The notes beneath the pieces are model-generated. The model searched no databases, had not been told where the DNA came from, and saw only the letters and a list, made by a program, of their open reading frames with translations. A DNA stretch of 64,000 nt from JBEIHX01 sp040381075 (GTDB taxonomy: Bacteria; Pseudomonadota; Alphaproteobacteria; Caulobacterales; Aquidulcibacteraceae): the NCBI GenBank assembly GCA_040381075.1, contig JBEIHX010000009.1:1-64000 (forward strand). Reading direction: 5' to 3'. Of the stretch, positions 9,097 through 17,839 are shown piece by piece (the stretch's first letter is position 1; every line of letters begins with the position of its first letter). The position numbers were made by a program, and so were the translations under genes.

Positions 9097-9198
9097 GCCA
9101 TCCCCACGACGGACCCGACCCCACGCCTGGCGCAGGCGCTGTCCATGCCTGCACGCGGGACACCACGCACACCCGCTGAGCCCTTCGCCGGGCCTCAG

Positions 9199-9268
9199 CC
9201 CCAGGATCAAGGCCACAGGATCAAGGCCACAGGATCAAGGCCCCAGGATCAAGGCCCCAGGATTCGGG
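9199..9268. repeat. Tandem repeat array D, 14-bp unit, 5 copies
   Basis: Unit CCMCAGGATCAAGG (M is A or C), four near-identical copies and a fifth ending in TTCGGG. It occupies most of the convergent gap between the creatininase-family gene and the M3 peptidase gene. Confidence 0.9.
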
Positions 9269-9302
9269 CTGGCGGATCCGGCAGGCCCGCCGGGCGGACT
9301 GC

Positions 9303-11474
9303 CTATTCGGCGAAACCGCGATTGCGCAGAAGCGCGTCGATCGTCGGCGCGCGACCGCGGAACGCCACATAGCTCTCGGCAGGGTCGCGGGTGTTGCCAA
9401 CCGCATAGACTTCCTGGCGCAGCCGCCGGGCGAGCTCTGGGTCAAACACGTCGCCGCGCTCGGTAAACGCCGCGAAGCCATCAGCATCCATCACTTCAGC
9501 CCACATGTAGCTGTAGTAGCCCGCGGAATATCCGCCAGCGAAGATGTGGCTGAAATGGGTCGGCCGGTGACGCATGATGATCTCACGCGGCATGCCGAAC
9601 TTGCCCAGCGTCTGCGCCTCAAGGGCCGTCAGATCCGCCTTGGGGTCGGGCGAGCCCTGCAGGTGCCAATCCATGTCGACAAGGGCAGAGGCGAGAAATT
9701 CGACTGTGGCGAAGCCCTGATTGTGGGTGCGCGCCTTCACCAGACGATCGATCAGGTCCTTTGGCATCGGCTGACCAGTCTGAACGTGCACGGCGTATCG
9801 CGAGAGCAGTTCCGGGCGCGCCGCCCAGTGTTCAAGAACCTGCGCCGGAAACTCCACAAAATCCCGGCTCACCGCTGTGCCCGCGAGTGACCCATAGGTC
9901 ACGTCCGACAGAAGACCATGCAGCGCGTGGCCGAATTCATGGAACAACGTGACCGCGTCGTCGAAAGACAGAAGCGTGGCCTGACCCTCAGGCGCCTTGG
10001 CGTAGTTCAGCACGTTGACCACGATGGGCGTGACTTCGCCGTCCAGTTTTTCCTGAACGCGATAGCTGCTCATCCAGGCGCCGGACTGCTTGTTCGCGCG
10101 CGCGAAGAAGTCCCCGTAGAACAGACCGATGTGGGAGCCGTCAGCGTCCTTGACTTCCCATACCCGCACATCCGGGTGATAGACCGGAAGATCCGTGCGC
10201 TGCGTGAACGTGACGCCCCACAGGCGGTTGGCCATGGCGAACTGCGCGTCCAGCATGCGGTCAAGCTGGAGGTAAGGCTTGATCTCGGCTTCATCCAGAT
10301 CAAACTGCGCCTTGCGCTGTTTCTCCGCGAAGTAGCGCCAGTCCCATGCCTCGAGGTCGTAATCGCGCCCTTCGGCGAGCGCGATCTTCTGCAGCTCGAT
10401 GCGGTCTTCGGCCACCCGGCGCACGGCGGGACGCCATACCTGCAGCATCAGGTCCATCGCCGCCTCAGGGGTCTTGGCCATGGTGTCGGCAAGCGCGAAA
10501 TGGGCATGGCTTTCAAAGCCAAGCAGTCTGGCGCGCTCGGCGCGCAGGGCGAGGATCTCGGCCACAATGGCCTTGTTGTCCTCAGCGTCATTGTTGTCGC
10601 CGCGTGCGGCCCAGCCCCGGAACGCCCTTTCGCGCAGATCCCGACGATCGGAATACGTCAGGAACGGCTCCACGCTGGAGCGCGACAGCGTGATCACCCA
10701 CTTGCCGGCCATGCCGCGCTCGCGCGCGGCTTCCGCCGCCGCGGCGCGCTGGGCGTCGGGCAGGCCCGCAAGATCGGCCTCGCTCTCCAGGACAAGGGCG
10801 AACTGACGGGTGTCGGCAAGCATGTTCTGGCTGAACGACACGCTCAGGCGGGCGAGCCGGTCGTTGATGTCGGCGACGCGCGCCCGGTCCTCAGCCGTAA
10901 GCGCCGCACCGGCGCGCACGAAGCCCATATAGGTGCGCTCCAGCAGGCGCGCCTGCTCGCCGGTCAACGCAAGACGGGCGCGCCGCTCATAAACCGCCTT
11001 CACGCGCGCGAACAACACCGGATCAAGGAGGATCTCATTGGAGTGGCGCGACAGCACCGGCGCCATGGCGCGCTGCACCGCCTGCAGCGCTTCAGAGGTG
11101 TTGGCCGAGGTCATGTTGCCGAAGATCAGCTGGACCCTGCTGAGCGCGCCGCCCGCCCGCTCAAGGGCCTCCACAGTATTGGCGAACGTCGGACGCGCCC
11201 GGTTGGCGGTGATGGCGGCGATCTCTGCCCTGTGCTCGGCCATCGCCGCAGCGAAGGCCGGCTCGAAATGCGTCGTGTCAATACGGTCAAACGCAGGCGC
11301 CCCGAATGGGGCAGTCCAGGCCGTCGTAAAAGGATTGTCCTCAGCCGGGGCAACGGAGACGGCCGGGGCCGGCTCAGCCTTGATGACATCCGCGATCGCC
11401 ACGCCCGAAACCAGACCGCCCACGGGCGACAGAACCACCGCCAGCGCCGCATGCGCCATCAACCGCCGCATCAT
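9303..11474 (-). CDS. dcp: M3 family peptidyl-dipeptidase, exported
   Basis: Zinc oligopeptidase of the M3A family (Dcp/OpdA/thimet group), 723 residues, removing dipeptides or cutting short peptides. The metal site HEFGH begins at about H512 (FHEFGHALHG), followed by the distal Glu region EFPAQVLEHW; the C-terminal HIFAGGYSAGYYSYMWAEV motif is diagnostic. The first about 29 residues form a signal peptide, so action in the periplasm is likely. Two adjacent ATGs (11474, 11471) have GGAG upstream. It follows the S9 peptidase gene by 70 bp on the same strand, so a peptide-degradation operon is inferred. Confidence 0.9.
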   Translation of the reverse strand: MMRRLMAHAALAVVLSPVGGLVSGVAIADVIKAEPAPAVSVAPAEDNPFTTAWTAPFGAPAFDRIDTTHFEPAFAAAMAEHRAEIAAITANRARPTFANTVEALERAGGALSRVQLIFGNMTSANTSEALQAVQRAMAPVLSRHSNEILLDPVLFARVKAVYERRARLALTGEQARLLERTYMGFVRAGAALTAEDRARVADINDRLARLSVSFSQNMLADTRQFALVLESEADLAGLPDAQRAAAAEAARERGMAGKWVITLSRSSVEPFLTYSDRRDLRERAFRGWAARGDNNDAEDNKAIVAEILALRAERARLLGFESHAHFALADTMAKTPEAAMDLMLQVWRPAVRRVAEDRIELQKIALAEGRDYDLEAWDWRYFAEKQRKAQFDLDEAEIKPYLQLDRMLDAQFAMANRLWGVTFTQRTDLPVYHPDVRVWEVKDADGSHIGLFYGDFFARANKQSGAWMSSYRVQEKLDGEVTPIVVNVLNYAKAPEGQATLLSFDDAVTLFHEFGHALHGLLSDVTYGSLAGTAVSRDFVEFPAQVLEHWAARPELLSRYAVHVQTGQPMPKDLIDRLVKARTHNQGFATVEFLASALVDMDWHLQGSPDPKADLTALEAQTLGKFGMPREIIMRHRPTHFSHIFAGGYSAGYYSYMWAEVMDADGFAAFTERGDVFDPELARRLRQEVYAVGNTRDPAESYVAFRGRAPTIDALLRNRGFAE

Positions 11475-11544
11475 CCCGTCAACTCCGTTCAACAGACATC
11501 CACGGCGGAGATATCGCACCTGAGGCCGCAGGCAAGCGCGTTCG

Positions 11545-13785
11545 TCAACCGGGGCTGCGTGGCCCCCGCGCCGGCGGACGCAACGGCGCGAAGGTCGGAT
11601 GACCCATGCGCCACAGCGCAAAGCTGATGGCGTCGGCCACATCGGCGTCCAGCACGGCCGGGCTCGCGGCGGGTGCATGGCCGGAATCGAAATGGGTGCG
11701 CAGAAGCGCCGACGAGCGGCCTCCGGCGCCGGCCTGCAAGGTGGCGGCGAGCTTCGCCGGCATCCACGGCGGAACGCGCTGATCGTTTGCCCCAGTGGTG
11801 AGCAGCATGGGGGGATAGCGCCGCCGGCGCGACGCCGCCTGCACCACGTCCATCTCCAGCAGCGCCTCGAAACCCTCGCGGGTGGCGATGGAGCCGAACT
11901 CCGGCGTGTTGCGGGGCCCGTTCTCGGCCGCCTCCAGGCGCACCGTATTGACGAGACCGACATCGAGGATCACGCCGGCGAACAGGTCCGGACGCTGCGT
12001 CGCCGCGCGCCCGGCCGTGATCGCGCCGGCGGAGCCCGCGCGCAGGAACAACCGCGTGGGATGGGTCCAGCGCTCGGCGATCAGCAGTTCGGCGATGGCG
12101 ATGAGATCAAGCCAGGAATTGGGCTTGTCGCCACGCCGGCCAGCGTCATGCCAGGCGCGGCCGCACTCCCCGCCGCCGCGCACATGGGCGAAGCCAAGCA
12201 CCCCGCCCATCTCCAGAAACACACCCCAACGCCCGACATAGGACGGCTCAAGCGGCTGGCCGTAGGCCCCATACACCGTCAGGATCAGCGCCCGCGCGCC
12301 GTCGCGCGCCATATCCCGCGGATACACAAGGCTGACAGGCGGGCGGGCCGGACTGCGCGCGCGCGCCCGCACGCTCGCGAAGCGCTCAAGGTCATAGATC
12401 GAGCGCGGGGTCACCCCGGCGTCAACGGCGCGATCGCCGATCACCCGCAGATGGCGCGGGGCGGCCGTCCAGCCTGACAGCGCAAACCAGGCGCCAGGAG
12501 CATCGGGCTGCGTCTCCAGACCAGAGATGCGTCCCTCAGACGGCAGCTCTATCTCCGTGCGCCGATCATCCCGGGCGAGGCGCTGAAGCCGGTTGGTTCC
12601 CGCCTCCATGAGACGCAGGTACAGCCCATCCTGGGCGCCCGCCAGGTCGGTGATCACAGCCTCGCCGGAGGCGGCCGCCTCAACCGCATCGCCATCCCCG
12701 CGCACGCGCAGGACCCGCCCCCGCGGCGCATCGCGGGTGCTCAGGAGATAGACGCCCTCACCCCAGGGCTGCGCCCGAAGGACAGCGTCGGCGAACCCCG
12801 CAACCTCGCGCCAGTGCGCCCGATCCGCCAGCAGGTCGGACAGCTCGGCACGCAGCACCCGGCGGTGCGGCTCGACGCCGCGCGCGATCTCAAGCACCGC
12901 GAAGCGGGCGCCGGGATGCAGGATCACCCGCGCCATGTCGCCGCCTGCAGCCGCGCTGTCCTGCGCAGGATCGGGCGCGTAGACCAGCCGGTCAGGCGTC
13001 CCGGGAGAAACCCGCCACACGGCGCACACGCGCGGCGCGCCAGTCGCCCCGCGCGGAGCAGGCCGATCCCACCGGCGCAGGAACAGGCTCTCCCCGTCCG
13101 GCGCCCAGCAGGGCGCGCCAAGCCAGGCCCGGTCCCAACTGCGCGGATCGACAGCGCCCGTCGCCACATCGACCCACAGGACAGTGGTTTCTTCAGAGCC
13201 GTCGGCCGAGACGCCGACCGCGATGCGCCGGCCGTCAGGCGACGGCTGCCAGTAATCAATGCCGAGCCCCGCCCCATGGACGGCGGCGTCGAACACCATC
13301 CGCTCGCCGCCCTGCGGGTCGCGCACGATGAGACGCATCGCGCCCGCTCCGGGCGGACGCATCTGCATGAACAGCAGGCCTCCGGCCGGCGCGACGCGGG
13401 CGATTGTCACAGACGCGCCCGACAGGCGCCGCAGCCTGTCCAGCACGATGCGCCGGCCGGGCAGGCTCGCGAGCACAGAGCGGGCATAGGCGTCCTGCCC
13501 ATGCAGCCACGCCTGCATCGCCGGGTCCTCGAGCCGCTCCATCCAGCGATAGGGATCGACCAGACGACGGCCCCACAGACGCTCTGACACCGGCGCGCGG
13601 CGCGCCCGCGGCGGCGCGTCCGGCGCAGCGGCGAGGCCCGTGGCCGGATCCGGCGTGGGCCCGGACCGCCCGGACAAGGGGCCAGTTGCAGCAGCACCGG
13701 CGCCGGGCGCGACGGCGAGGCAGGCCGCCGCCATCAGGACGGCGCGCCGGGTGATGCGGGCAAGGAGCGGCTTTGACGGGCGCAC
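11545..13785 (-). CDS. S9 prolyl oligopeptidase family protein, probably exported
   Basis: Serine peptidase of the prolyl oligopeptidase/oligopeptidase B family, about 746 residues. An N-terminal twin-arginine-like signal (ITRRAVLMAAACLAVAP) precedes a beta-propeller part and the alpha/beta-hydrolase domain from about residue 490 (VYGAYGQPLEPSYV, HVRGGGECGRAWHDAG). The nucleophile is about S585 in AGSAGA rather than the usual GGSxGG; the acid lies in GANDQRVP and the histidine in DSGHAPA. The start is a GTG with no clear ribosome site, so the N-terminus is uncertain. It sits upstream of the M3 peptidase gene and is divergent from the TIR gene. Confidence 0.82.
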   Translation of the reverse strand: MRPSKPLLARITRRAVLMAAACLAVAPGAGAAATGPLSGRSGPTPDPATGLAAAPDAPPRARRAPVSERLWGRRLVDPYRWMERLEDPAMQAWLHGQDAYARSVLASLPGRRIVLDRLRRLSGASVTIARVAPAGGLLFMQMRPPGAGAMRLIVRDPQGGERMVFDAAVHGAGLGIDYWQPSPDGRRIAVGVSADGSEETTVLWVDVATGAVDPRSWDRAWLGAPCWAPDGESLFLRRWDRPAPRGATGAPRVCAVWRVSPGTPDRLVYAPDPAQDSAAAGGDMARVILHPGARFAVLEIARGVEPHRRVLRAELSDLLADRAHWREVAGFADAVLRAQPWGEGVYLLSTRDAPRGRVLRVRGDGDAVEAAASGEAVITDLAGAQDGLYLRLMEAGTNRLQRLARDDRRTEIELPSEGRISGLETQPDAPGAWFALSGWTAAPRHLRVIGDRAVDAGVTPRSIYDLERFASVRARARSPARPPVSLVYPRDMARDGARALILTVYGAYGQPLEPSYVGRWGVFLEMGGVLGFAHVRGGGECGRAWHDAGRRGDKPNSWLDLIAIAELLIAERWTHPTRLFLRAGSAGAITAGRAATQRPDLFAGVILDVGLVNTVRLEAAENGPRNTPEFGSIATREGFEALLEMDVVQAASRRRRYPPMLLTTGANDQRVPPWMPAKLAATLQAGAGGRSSALLRTHFDSGHAPAASPAVLDADVADAISFALWRMGHPTFAPLRPPARGPRSPG

Positions 13786-13907
13786 GGCGCAAGCAGACAG
13801 GCTGGCGCCGGCGCGCGCAAGACCGCCTGCCGCAGGATTTCGTGATCGCGCGATTGAAACCCGGCGGACGCTGTGCTCCCCTCTTCGGAGAACGGATCAG
13901 GTAGGCC

Positions 13908-15272
13908 ATGGCGGACATTTTTCTGTCCTACGCGCGGGAAGACGCCGCGCGCGCTGAAGAGGTGGCGGCGAGCCTGACCGACGCCGGCTACGACGTGTTT
14001 TGGGATCGCGAGATCCCGCCGGGCACGACCTGGGCGGACTACCTTGAGGAGAAGCTCGCCGCCTGCAAGGCGCTGGTTGTGCTGTGGAGCGCGCACTCGA
14101 CCCAGTCGCAATGGGTGCGCGAGGAAGCGCGCATGGCGCGCGACCGCGGCAAACTGCTGCCGGCCATGCTCGATGCAAGTCCCCCGCCCTTCGGGTTTGG
14201 CGAGGTGCAGGCGGCGGATCTCACCAGCTGGCGCGGCGATTCCAGCCATCCCGACTGGATGCGACTGATCGCCGGGCTGCAGCGCCTCGCCGGCGGCGAT
14301 GCGCCGCCACGCCCCGCCCAGGTCCCGCCCGCGCCAGCGGCCGCCGCAGCACCCAGCGCCAGCCCGACGACACAGCCCCCGGTCCAGGCGCACGCGCCGG
14401 CGGCGCCATCGCCGGCGACTGAAGGGCGCAGGAAAGGCGTTTCGATCCCCCTGCTCGCAGGAATCATCGGCGGGCTGGTGTTGGCTGGCGCCGTCGTCTC
14501 GAACCTCGCCCCAGGGCCGCAGGGCGCCAGCAGGATTTCCGTCATCGACCCGCTGCCTGGACCGGCGCCGTCGGCCGGCCCAGGGATCCAGCCGGCGGGG
14601 CAGGCCGGGAGTTCCGGCATGGGGTCGGGCGCAGGCGCGCCCGCCGCAGGCCAGCTTGCGCCGTCGGTCGCCGCCGCGGCGGCTGAGGCGCGCAGCGCCG
14701 CCGATGCCGCCGCCGCCGCAAGCCAGGCGGCCGCAGCCAGCAGCACCAGGGGCTACCAGGCGGCGGCCGCAGCCCAGGCGGGACAGGCCCCGTTCGGCGT
14801 CACGCAGGGGCCGATGGGCGCAACGGCAGGCGACATAGCCGCGCTGCAGGCGATGCAGCCGGCGGCGGTCATGATCACCATGGCCCAGGGCGTGATGTTC
14901 TCAGGCGTCATGCAGATTCAGGATCTGACGAACGGTTCCTACGCCATGGACGGAACAGCGGCCCTGACCAGCGGGCCCTCCGCAACCGGCAGCTGGCGCT
15001 ACTCGGGGATCCTGTATGACTTTGTCGGGCAGACCCAATTCCCCGGCAGATTTGGCGCGCTGACGCGCGAGCGGGGCGGTTCGGACGGTGCGACAGGAGT
15101 GGGCGTGATCACCTATGTCGGCGGGGAACGCTACGAAGGCCAGTACCGCACGGTCGGCGCCCTGCACGCCATACAGCTGTTTCGCCACGGCGTGGGCGTT
15201 CTCTACGCGCCCGATGGGTCGATCGCCGCGCAGGGCCGGTTTGAAAACGACGTGCTGATCGTTCCCCAATGA
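13908..15272 (+). CDS. TIR domain - transmembrane - MORN-like repeat protein
   Basis: 454 residues. An N-terminal TIR domain (about 1-130) starts ADIFLSYAREDAA and keeps the W69-x3-E73 pair (SQWVREEARMA) that in bacterial TIR enzymes supplies the catalytic Glu for NAD cleavage. A Pro/Ala linker leads to one membrane helix (about 178-198, SIPLLAGIIGGLVLAG), then an Ala-rich region (about 240-290) that could be helical or coiled. The C-terminal 60 residues have MORN-like units (GVGVITYVGGERYEGQY; HGVGVLYAPDGSIAAQGRF). The topology would place TIR and MORN parts on opposite sides of the membrane. No nuclease or second defence gene is adjacent. The TIR call is firm; signalling versus defence is open. 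Confidence 0.82.
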   Translation: MADIFLSYAREDAARAEEVAASLTDAGYDVFWDREIPPGTTWADYLEEKLAACKALVVLWSAHSTQSQWVREEARMARDRGKLLPAMLDASPPPFGFGEVQAADLTSWRGDSSHPDWMRLIAGLQRLAGGDAPPRPAQVPPAPAAAAAPSASPTTQPPVQAHAPAAPSPATEGRRKGVSIPLLAGIIGGLVLAGAVVSNLAPGPQGASRISVIDPLPGPAPSAGPGIQPAGQAGSSGMGSGAGAPAAGQLAPSVAAAAAEARSAADAAAAASQAAAASSTRGYQAAAAAQAGQAPFGVTQGPMGATAGDIAALQAMQPAAVMITMAQGVMFSGVMQIQDLTNGSYAMDGTAALTSGPSATGSWRYSGILYDFVGQTQFPGRFGALTRERGGSDGATGVGVITYVGGERYEGQYRTVGALHAIQLFRHGVGVLYAPDGSIAAQGRFENDVLIVPQ

Positions 15273-15407
15273 CAGGCCTTTCCCCAATGACAGGCCTTTC
15301 CCCAATGACAGGCCTTTCCCCAATGACAGGCCTTTCCCCAATGACAGGCCTTTCCCCACTGACAGGCCTATCCCCAATGACAGGCCGCTCCCCAGTGGCA
15401 GGGTGAG
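15264..15407. repeat. Tandem repeat array E, 18-bp unit, 8 copies
   Basis: Unit CCCCAATGACAGGCCTTT repeated at 15264, 15282, 15300, 15318, 15336, 15354, 15372 and 15390, the last three diverged. The first copy contains the TGA stop codon (15270-15272) of the TIR gene. The array fills the convergent gap to the acyltransferase gene. Confidence 0.95.
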
Positions 15408-15476
15408 CGCCCAGTCACAGGGTGGGCGGCGACAGGGTGGGGGCCAACCGCCGACCGCACCGCCCTTCAGGCCGCC

Positions 15477-16382
15477 TCACACGGCGAACGGGCGATTTGC
15501 GTCCTGGCGCAGCTCCGTCTGGATATAGGCCTTCAGCCGATCGGTCAGTGCGCCAGGATCGCCCTCGAGCCGATCCGGATCGATCAGCGGTCCGACGCGA
15601 AGGGTGAACCTGCTGCCGGTCTTGTTCAACAGCTCATGAAACAGCGTGATGTCGCGCAATTCGGCCGAAAAGCTGTTGAAAAAATGAAACAGGTGCGACT
15701 CCGGCCCATCCACACAGACCGGCGCAATCGGCGCAGCGTGCTTGCGGGCCAACGAAACAGCCGTCTTTTCCCATTCCGGATCGGTCAGCACCCCATTGAC
15801 CTTGCGGGCGAGGCGGCCGGCCGGAAAAATCATCAGCGGACGCTCATCCTCAAACGCCTGCAGGGCGGCGCGCAGCGTCTCGCGCGTCTTGGCGGGCGAT
15901 CGCTTGGCCAGCACCCACTCGACCGCAATCAGCACGTCGTGAAAGCCGGGACACACCCGATGGGCGTCGGCGTTCGCCATGAAACAGATGTCCGGCCGCA
16001 CCCGCTTGATGGCGTCATACACCGCCACGCCGTCGCCAATCCCCGTGGGATGATTGGCGATGACCACCAGACGGCCATTGCGCGGGATGCGCTCCAGACC
16101 CGTGACATCGATTGTGAGGTTCAGCACCTCGCTCACGAAATCAAGCGCCTGGCGTCCTGGAAGCGGCGCAATGGCGTCGGCCATCCGCCGTGCGCGCGCA
16201 TAGTTCAAAACCGAGTAGAGCGCAGGACGCAGCACCGCCCAGGACCAATGCCGGGAGAGGGTAGGGGCCCGCTCTTCGATCAGCTGGTCGACAATATGCT
16301 TGTCCGAAGGGGCCAACGCGAAGACGCGATGGCGCGCATCGCTTGAGGCTGTCGTGGTCGATTGGTCCGTCACGGCGGCCAA
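15477..16382 (-). CDS. PlsC-like acyltransferase
   Basis: Membrane-associated lysophospholipid/glycerolipid acyltransferase-like protein, 301 residues. It carries the HX4D acyltransferase motif in VVIANHPTGIGDGVAVYDA and the FPAGR block (MIFPAGRLARKVNG), followed by PIAPVCVDG. The acceptor lipid is unknown; OlsA-type or 1-acylglycerol-3-phosphate acyl transfer are possible. The start is weak: TTG at 16382, with GTG at 16373 as an in-frame alternative. It lies downstream of ahpD on the same strand, 86 bp away. Confidence 0.78.
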   Translation of the reverse strand: MAAVTDQSTTTASSDARHRVFALAPSDKHIVDQLIEERAPTLSRHWSWAVLRPALYSVLNYARARRMADAIAPLPGRQALDFVSEVLNLTIDVTGLERIPRNGRLVVIANHPTGIGDGVAVYDAIKRVRPDICFMANADAHRVCPGFHDVLIAVEWVLAKRSPAKTRETLRAALQAFEDERPLMIFPAGRLARKVNGVLTDPEWEKTAVSLARKHAAPIAPVCVDGPESHLFHFFNSFSAELRDITLFHELLNKTGSRFTLRVGPLIDPDRLEGDPGALTDRLKAYIQTELRQDANRPFAV

Positions 16383-16468
16383 ACTGTCACGAATTGTCGG
16401 CGAGCGCCATCAGGCGCCTGCACGCCGCCTGCACGCCGCCCGTCCCCCGCACCCGGACCGCCGGGCCG

Positions 16469-17002
16469 TCAGGCGGCAAGCGCGCTCTCCGCCGCCAGGA
16501 CCGCCCCGGCTGCGGCGACCACAGCGGCGATGCGCAGGGCGGCCTGGATCTCAAGCGCGCCGACGCCATGCTGCTTGAGCACAGCCTCATGCGCATCAAG
16601 ACACGCACCGCACCCATTCATCGCCGACACCGCCAGCGACCAGAGCTCGAAATCGACCTTGGGCGCCCCGTGCTGGGCCAGCACGTTCATGCGCAGGCCG
16701 GCCCGCAATCCGGCGTATTCGCGATTCTGCATCAGATGCAGCGAGCGGTAGTAGACATTGTTCATCGCCATCATGGCGGCGGCGGATTTCGCCGCCGCCA
16801 GAACCTGCGGGGCGAGACGCGAGGCCGCCTCGCTTTCAAAGGCGCGCACCAGGGCCGGGGCGCCGGAGGCGTGCGCGCAGGCCAGAAACGCGCCCCACTT
16901 CTTCTGCTCGTCCAACACGGTCTCCGCGGCCAGGGAGCCGAGATTGAGACGGATGTCCTTGGCATAATCCGGGATGCTGTCGCGCAATGCGTCGAGTGAC
17001 AT
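16469..17002 (-). CDS. ahpD: Alkyl hydroperoxide reductase AhpD (carboxymuconolactone decarboxylase family)
   Basis: Thiol peroxidase partner that helps recycle AhpC. The 177-residue protein has the AhpD active site C131-x2-C134-x3-H138 (NGCGACLDAHE) and the usual helical body. ATG 17002 has AGGAAG upstream. It is downstream of ahpC, separated by 122 bp that contains repeat array F ending only 12 bp before the start codon. Confidence 0.9.
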   Translation of the reverse strand: MSLDALRDSIPDYAKDIRLNLGSLAAETVLDEQKKWGAFLACAHASGAPALVRAFESEAASRLAPQVLAAAKSAAAMMAMNNVYYRSLHLMQNREYAGLRAGLRMNVLAQHGAPKVDFELWSLAVSAMNGCGACLDAHEAVLKQHGVGALEIQAALRIAAVVAAAGAVLAAESALAA

Positions 17003-17013
17003 GCTGCTTCCTT

Positions 17014-17055
17014 CCTGGGGGTGCAGGCCTGGGGGTGCAGACCTGGGGGTGCAGG
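17014..17055. repeat. Tandem repeat array F, 14-bp unit, 3 copies
   Basis: Unit CCTGGGGGTGCAGG, three copies with one change. It lies inside the ahpC-ahpD gap next to the ahpD ribosome binding site, so it would be in the 5' side of the ahpD message. Confidence 0.85.
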
Positions 17056-17124
17056 CAAACTGGGGTCCGGGCGAGAACCGCGCCGGCGCCGGCACAGCCG
17101 ACGCCGGCGTGGCCGCCGCAGGGT

Positions 17125-17682
17125 CTAGGCTGCCTTCAGCACATCGCCGCCGACGGCCCGGTTGCACGGGCACAGCTCGTCGGTCTGAAAGCCGTCGAGC
17201 AGCCGGAGGATCTCGTCGGGATTGCGCCCGACCGACAGATTGTTGACGGACACGTGCTGGATCACATTGTCAGGGTCGACGATGAAAGTGGCGCGCAGGG
17301 CCACCCCGGCCCCGCGTTCGCGCACGCCCAGCGCATCAACGAGAGAGCCCGTCGTGTCAGCGAAGGCCCACTGCTTCATGTCGCGCAGATCTGCATGCTC
17401 ACGCCGCCAGGCGAGCTTGACGAATTCGTTGTCCGTCGAGCCGCCGAGGACGACGGCGTCACGGTCCGCGAACTCACGCACCAGCCGGTCAAAACCTACG
17501 ATCTCGGTCGGGCAGACGAAGGTGAAGTCCTTCGGATAGAAGTAGATGATCTTCCACTTGCCGGGGAAAGACGCCTCGGTCACGGTTTCGAAGGCCGACT
17601 GGCCGTTCTGCTCGTGCTGGGTGAAACCCGGCTTGACGCCGGTGACGGAAAAGGCGGGAAGCTTGTCGCCCACGGTCAGCAT
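17125..17682 (-). CDS. ahpC: Peroxiredoxin AhpC
   Basis: Typical 2-Cys peroxiredoxin reducing hydrogen peroxide and organic peroxides, 185 residues. Peroxidatic cysteine C57 is in DFTFVCPTEIVGFD and the resolving cysteine is in ELCPCNRA near the C-terminus (two Cys, about 171 and 173). It is transcribed away from oxyR across a 157-bp AT-rich region with an OxyR-like box, and is followed by ahpD, the expected reductase partner; no ahpF is present. Confidence 0.93.
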   Translation of the reverse strand: MLTVGDKLPAFSVTGVKPGFTQHEQNGQSAFETVTEASFPGKWKIIYFYPKDFTFVCPTEIVGFDRLVREFADRDAVVLGGSTDNEFVKLAWRREHADLRDMKQWAFADTTGSLVDALGVRERGAGVALRATFIVDPDNVIQHVSVNNLSVGRNPDEILRLLDGFQTDELCPCNRAVGGDVLKAA

Positions 17683-17779
17683 GTCGGGACTCCTTGATCA
17701 AAACTCAGAAACACGCGTTGGGGAGGATTGAGCGACCGTCACCGGCCGCGGTGGCGATATGGGACGCGCAAGGGGCAAA

Positions 17780-17800
17780 AACAAATTGATATTTTTTGTT
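17780..17800. promoter_or_regulatory. AT-rich inverted repeat in the ahpC/oxyR divergent region
   Basis: AACAAA-N9-TTTGTT palindrome in an AT-rich island (GATATTTTTTGTTCG) that contrasts with the surrounding GC-rich DNA. Likely part of the divergent promoter/operator; it is close to the OxyR-like box and on the ahpC side. Confidence 0.45.
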
Positions 17801-17806
17801 CGTTCG

Positions 17807-17821
17807 ATAATCTGGATCTAT
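17807..17821. promoter_or_regulatory. OxyR-type binding box
   Basis: ATAATCTGGATCTAT matches the OxyR half-site pattern ATAG-N7-CTAT closely (ATA...CTAT with the central A kept) and the LysR T-N11-A rule. It sits 19 bp before the oxyR start codon, consistent with autoregulation and with control of ahpC. Confidence 0.55.
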
Positions 17822-17839
17822 GCATTGCTGAGGGACGTC

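Noticed and set aside
9918..11627. 569-residue plus-strand open frame
   Set aside because: Antisense to the M3 peptidase gene, no recognisable domain, no ribosome site.
14901..15377. Minus-strand frame with repeated KGLSLG peptide
   Set aside because: Product of reading the 18-bp array E; antisense to the TIR gene.
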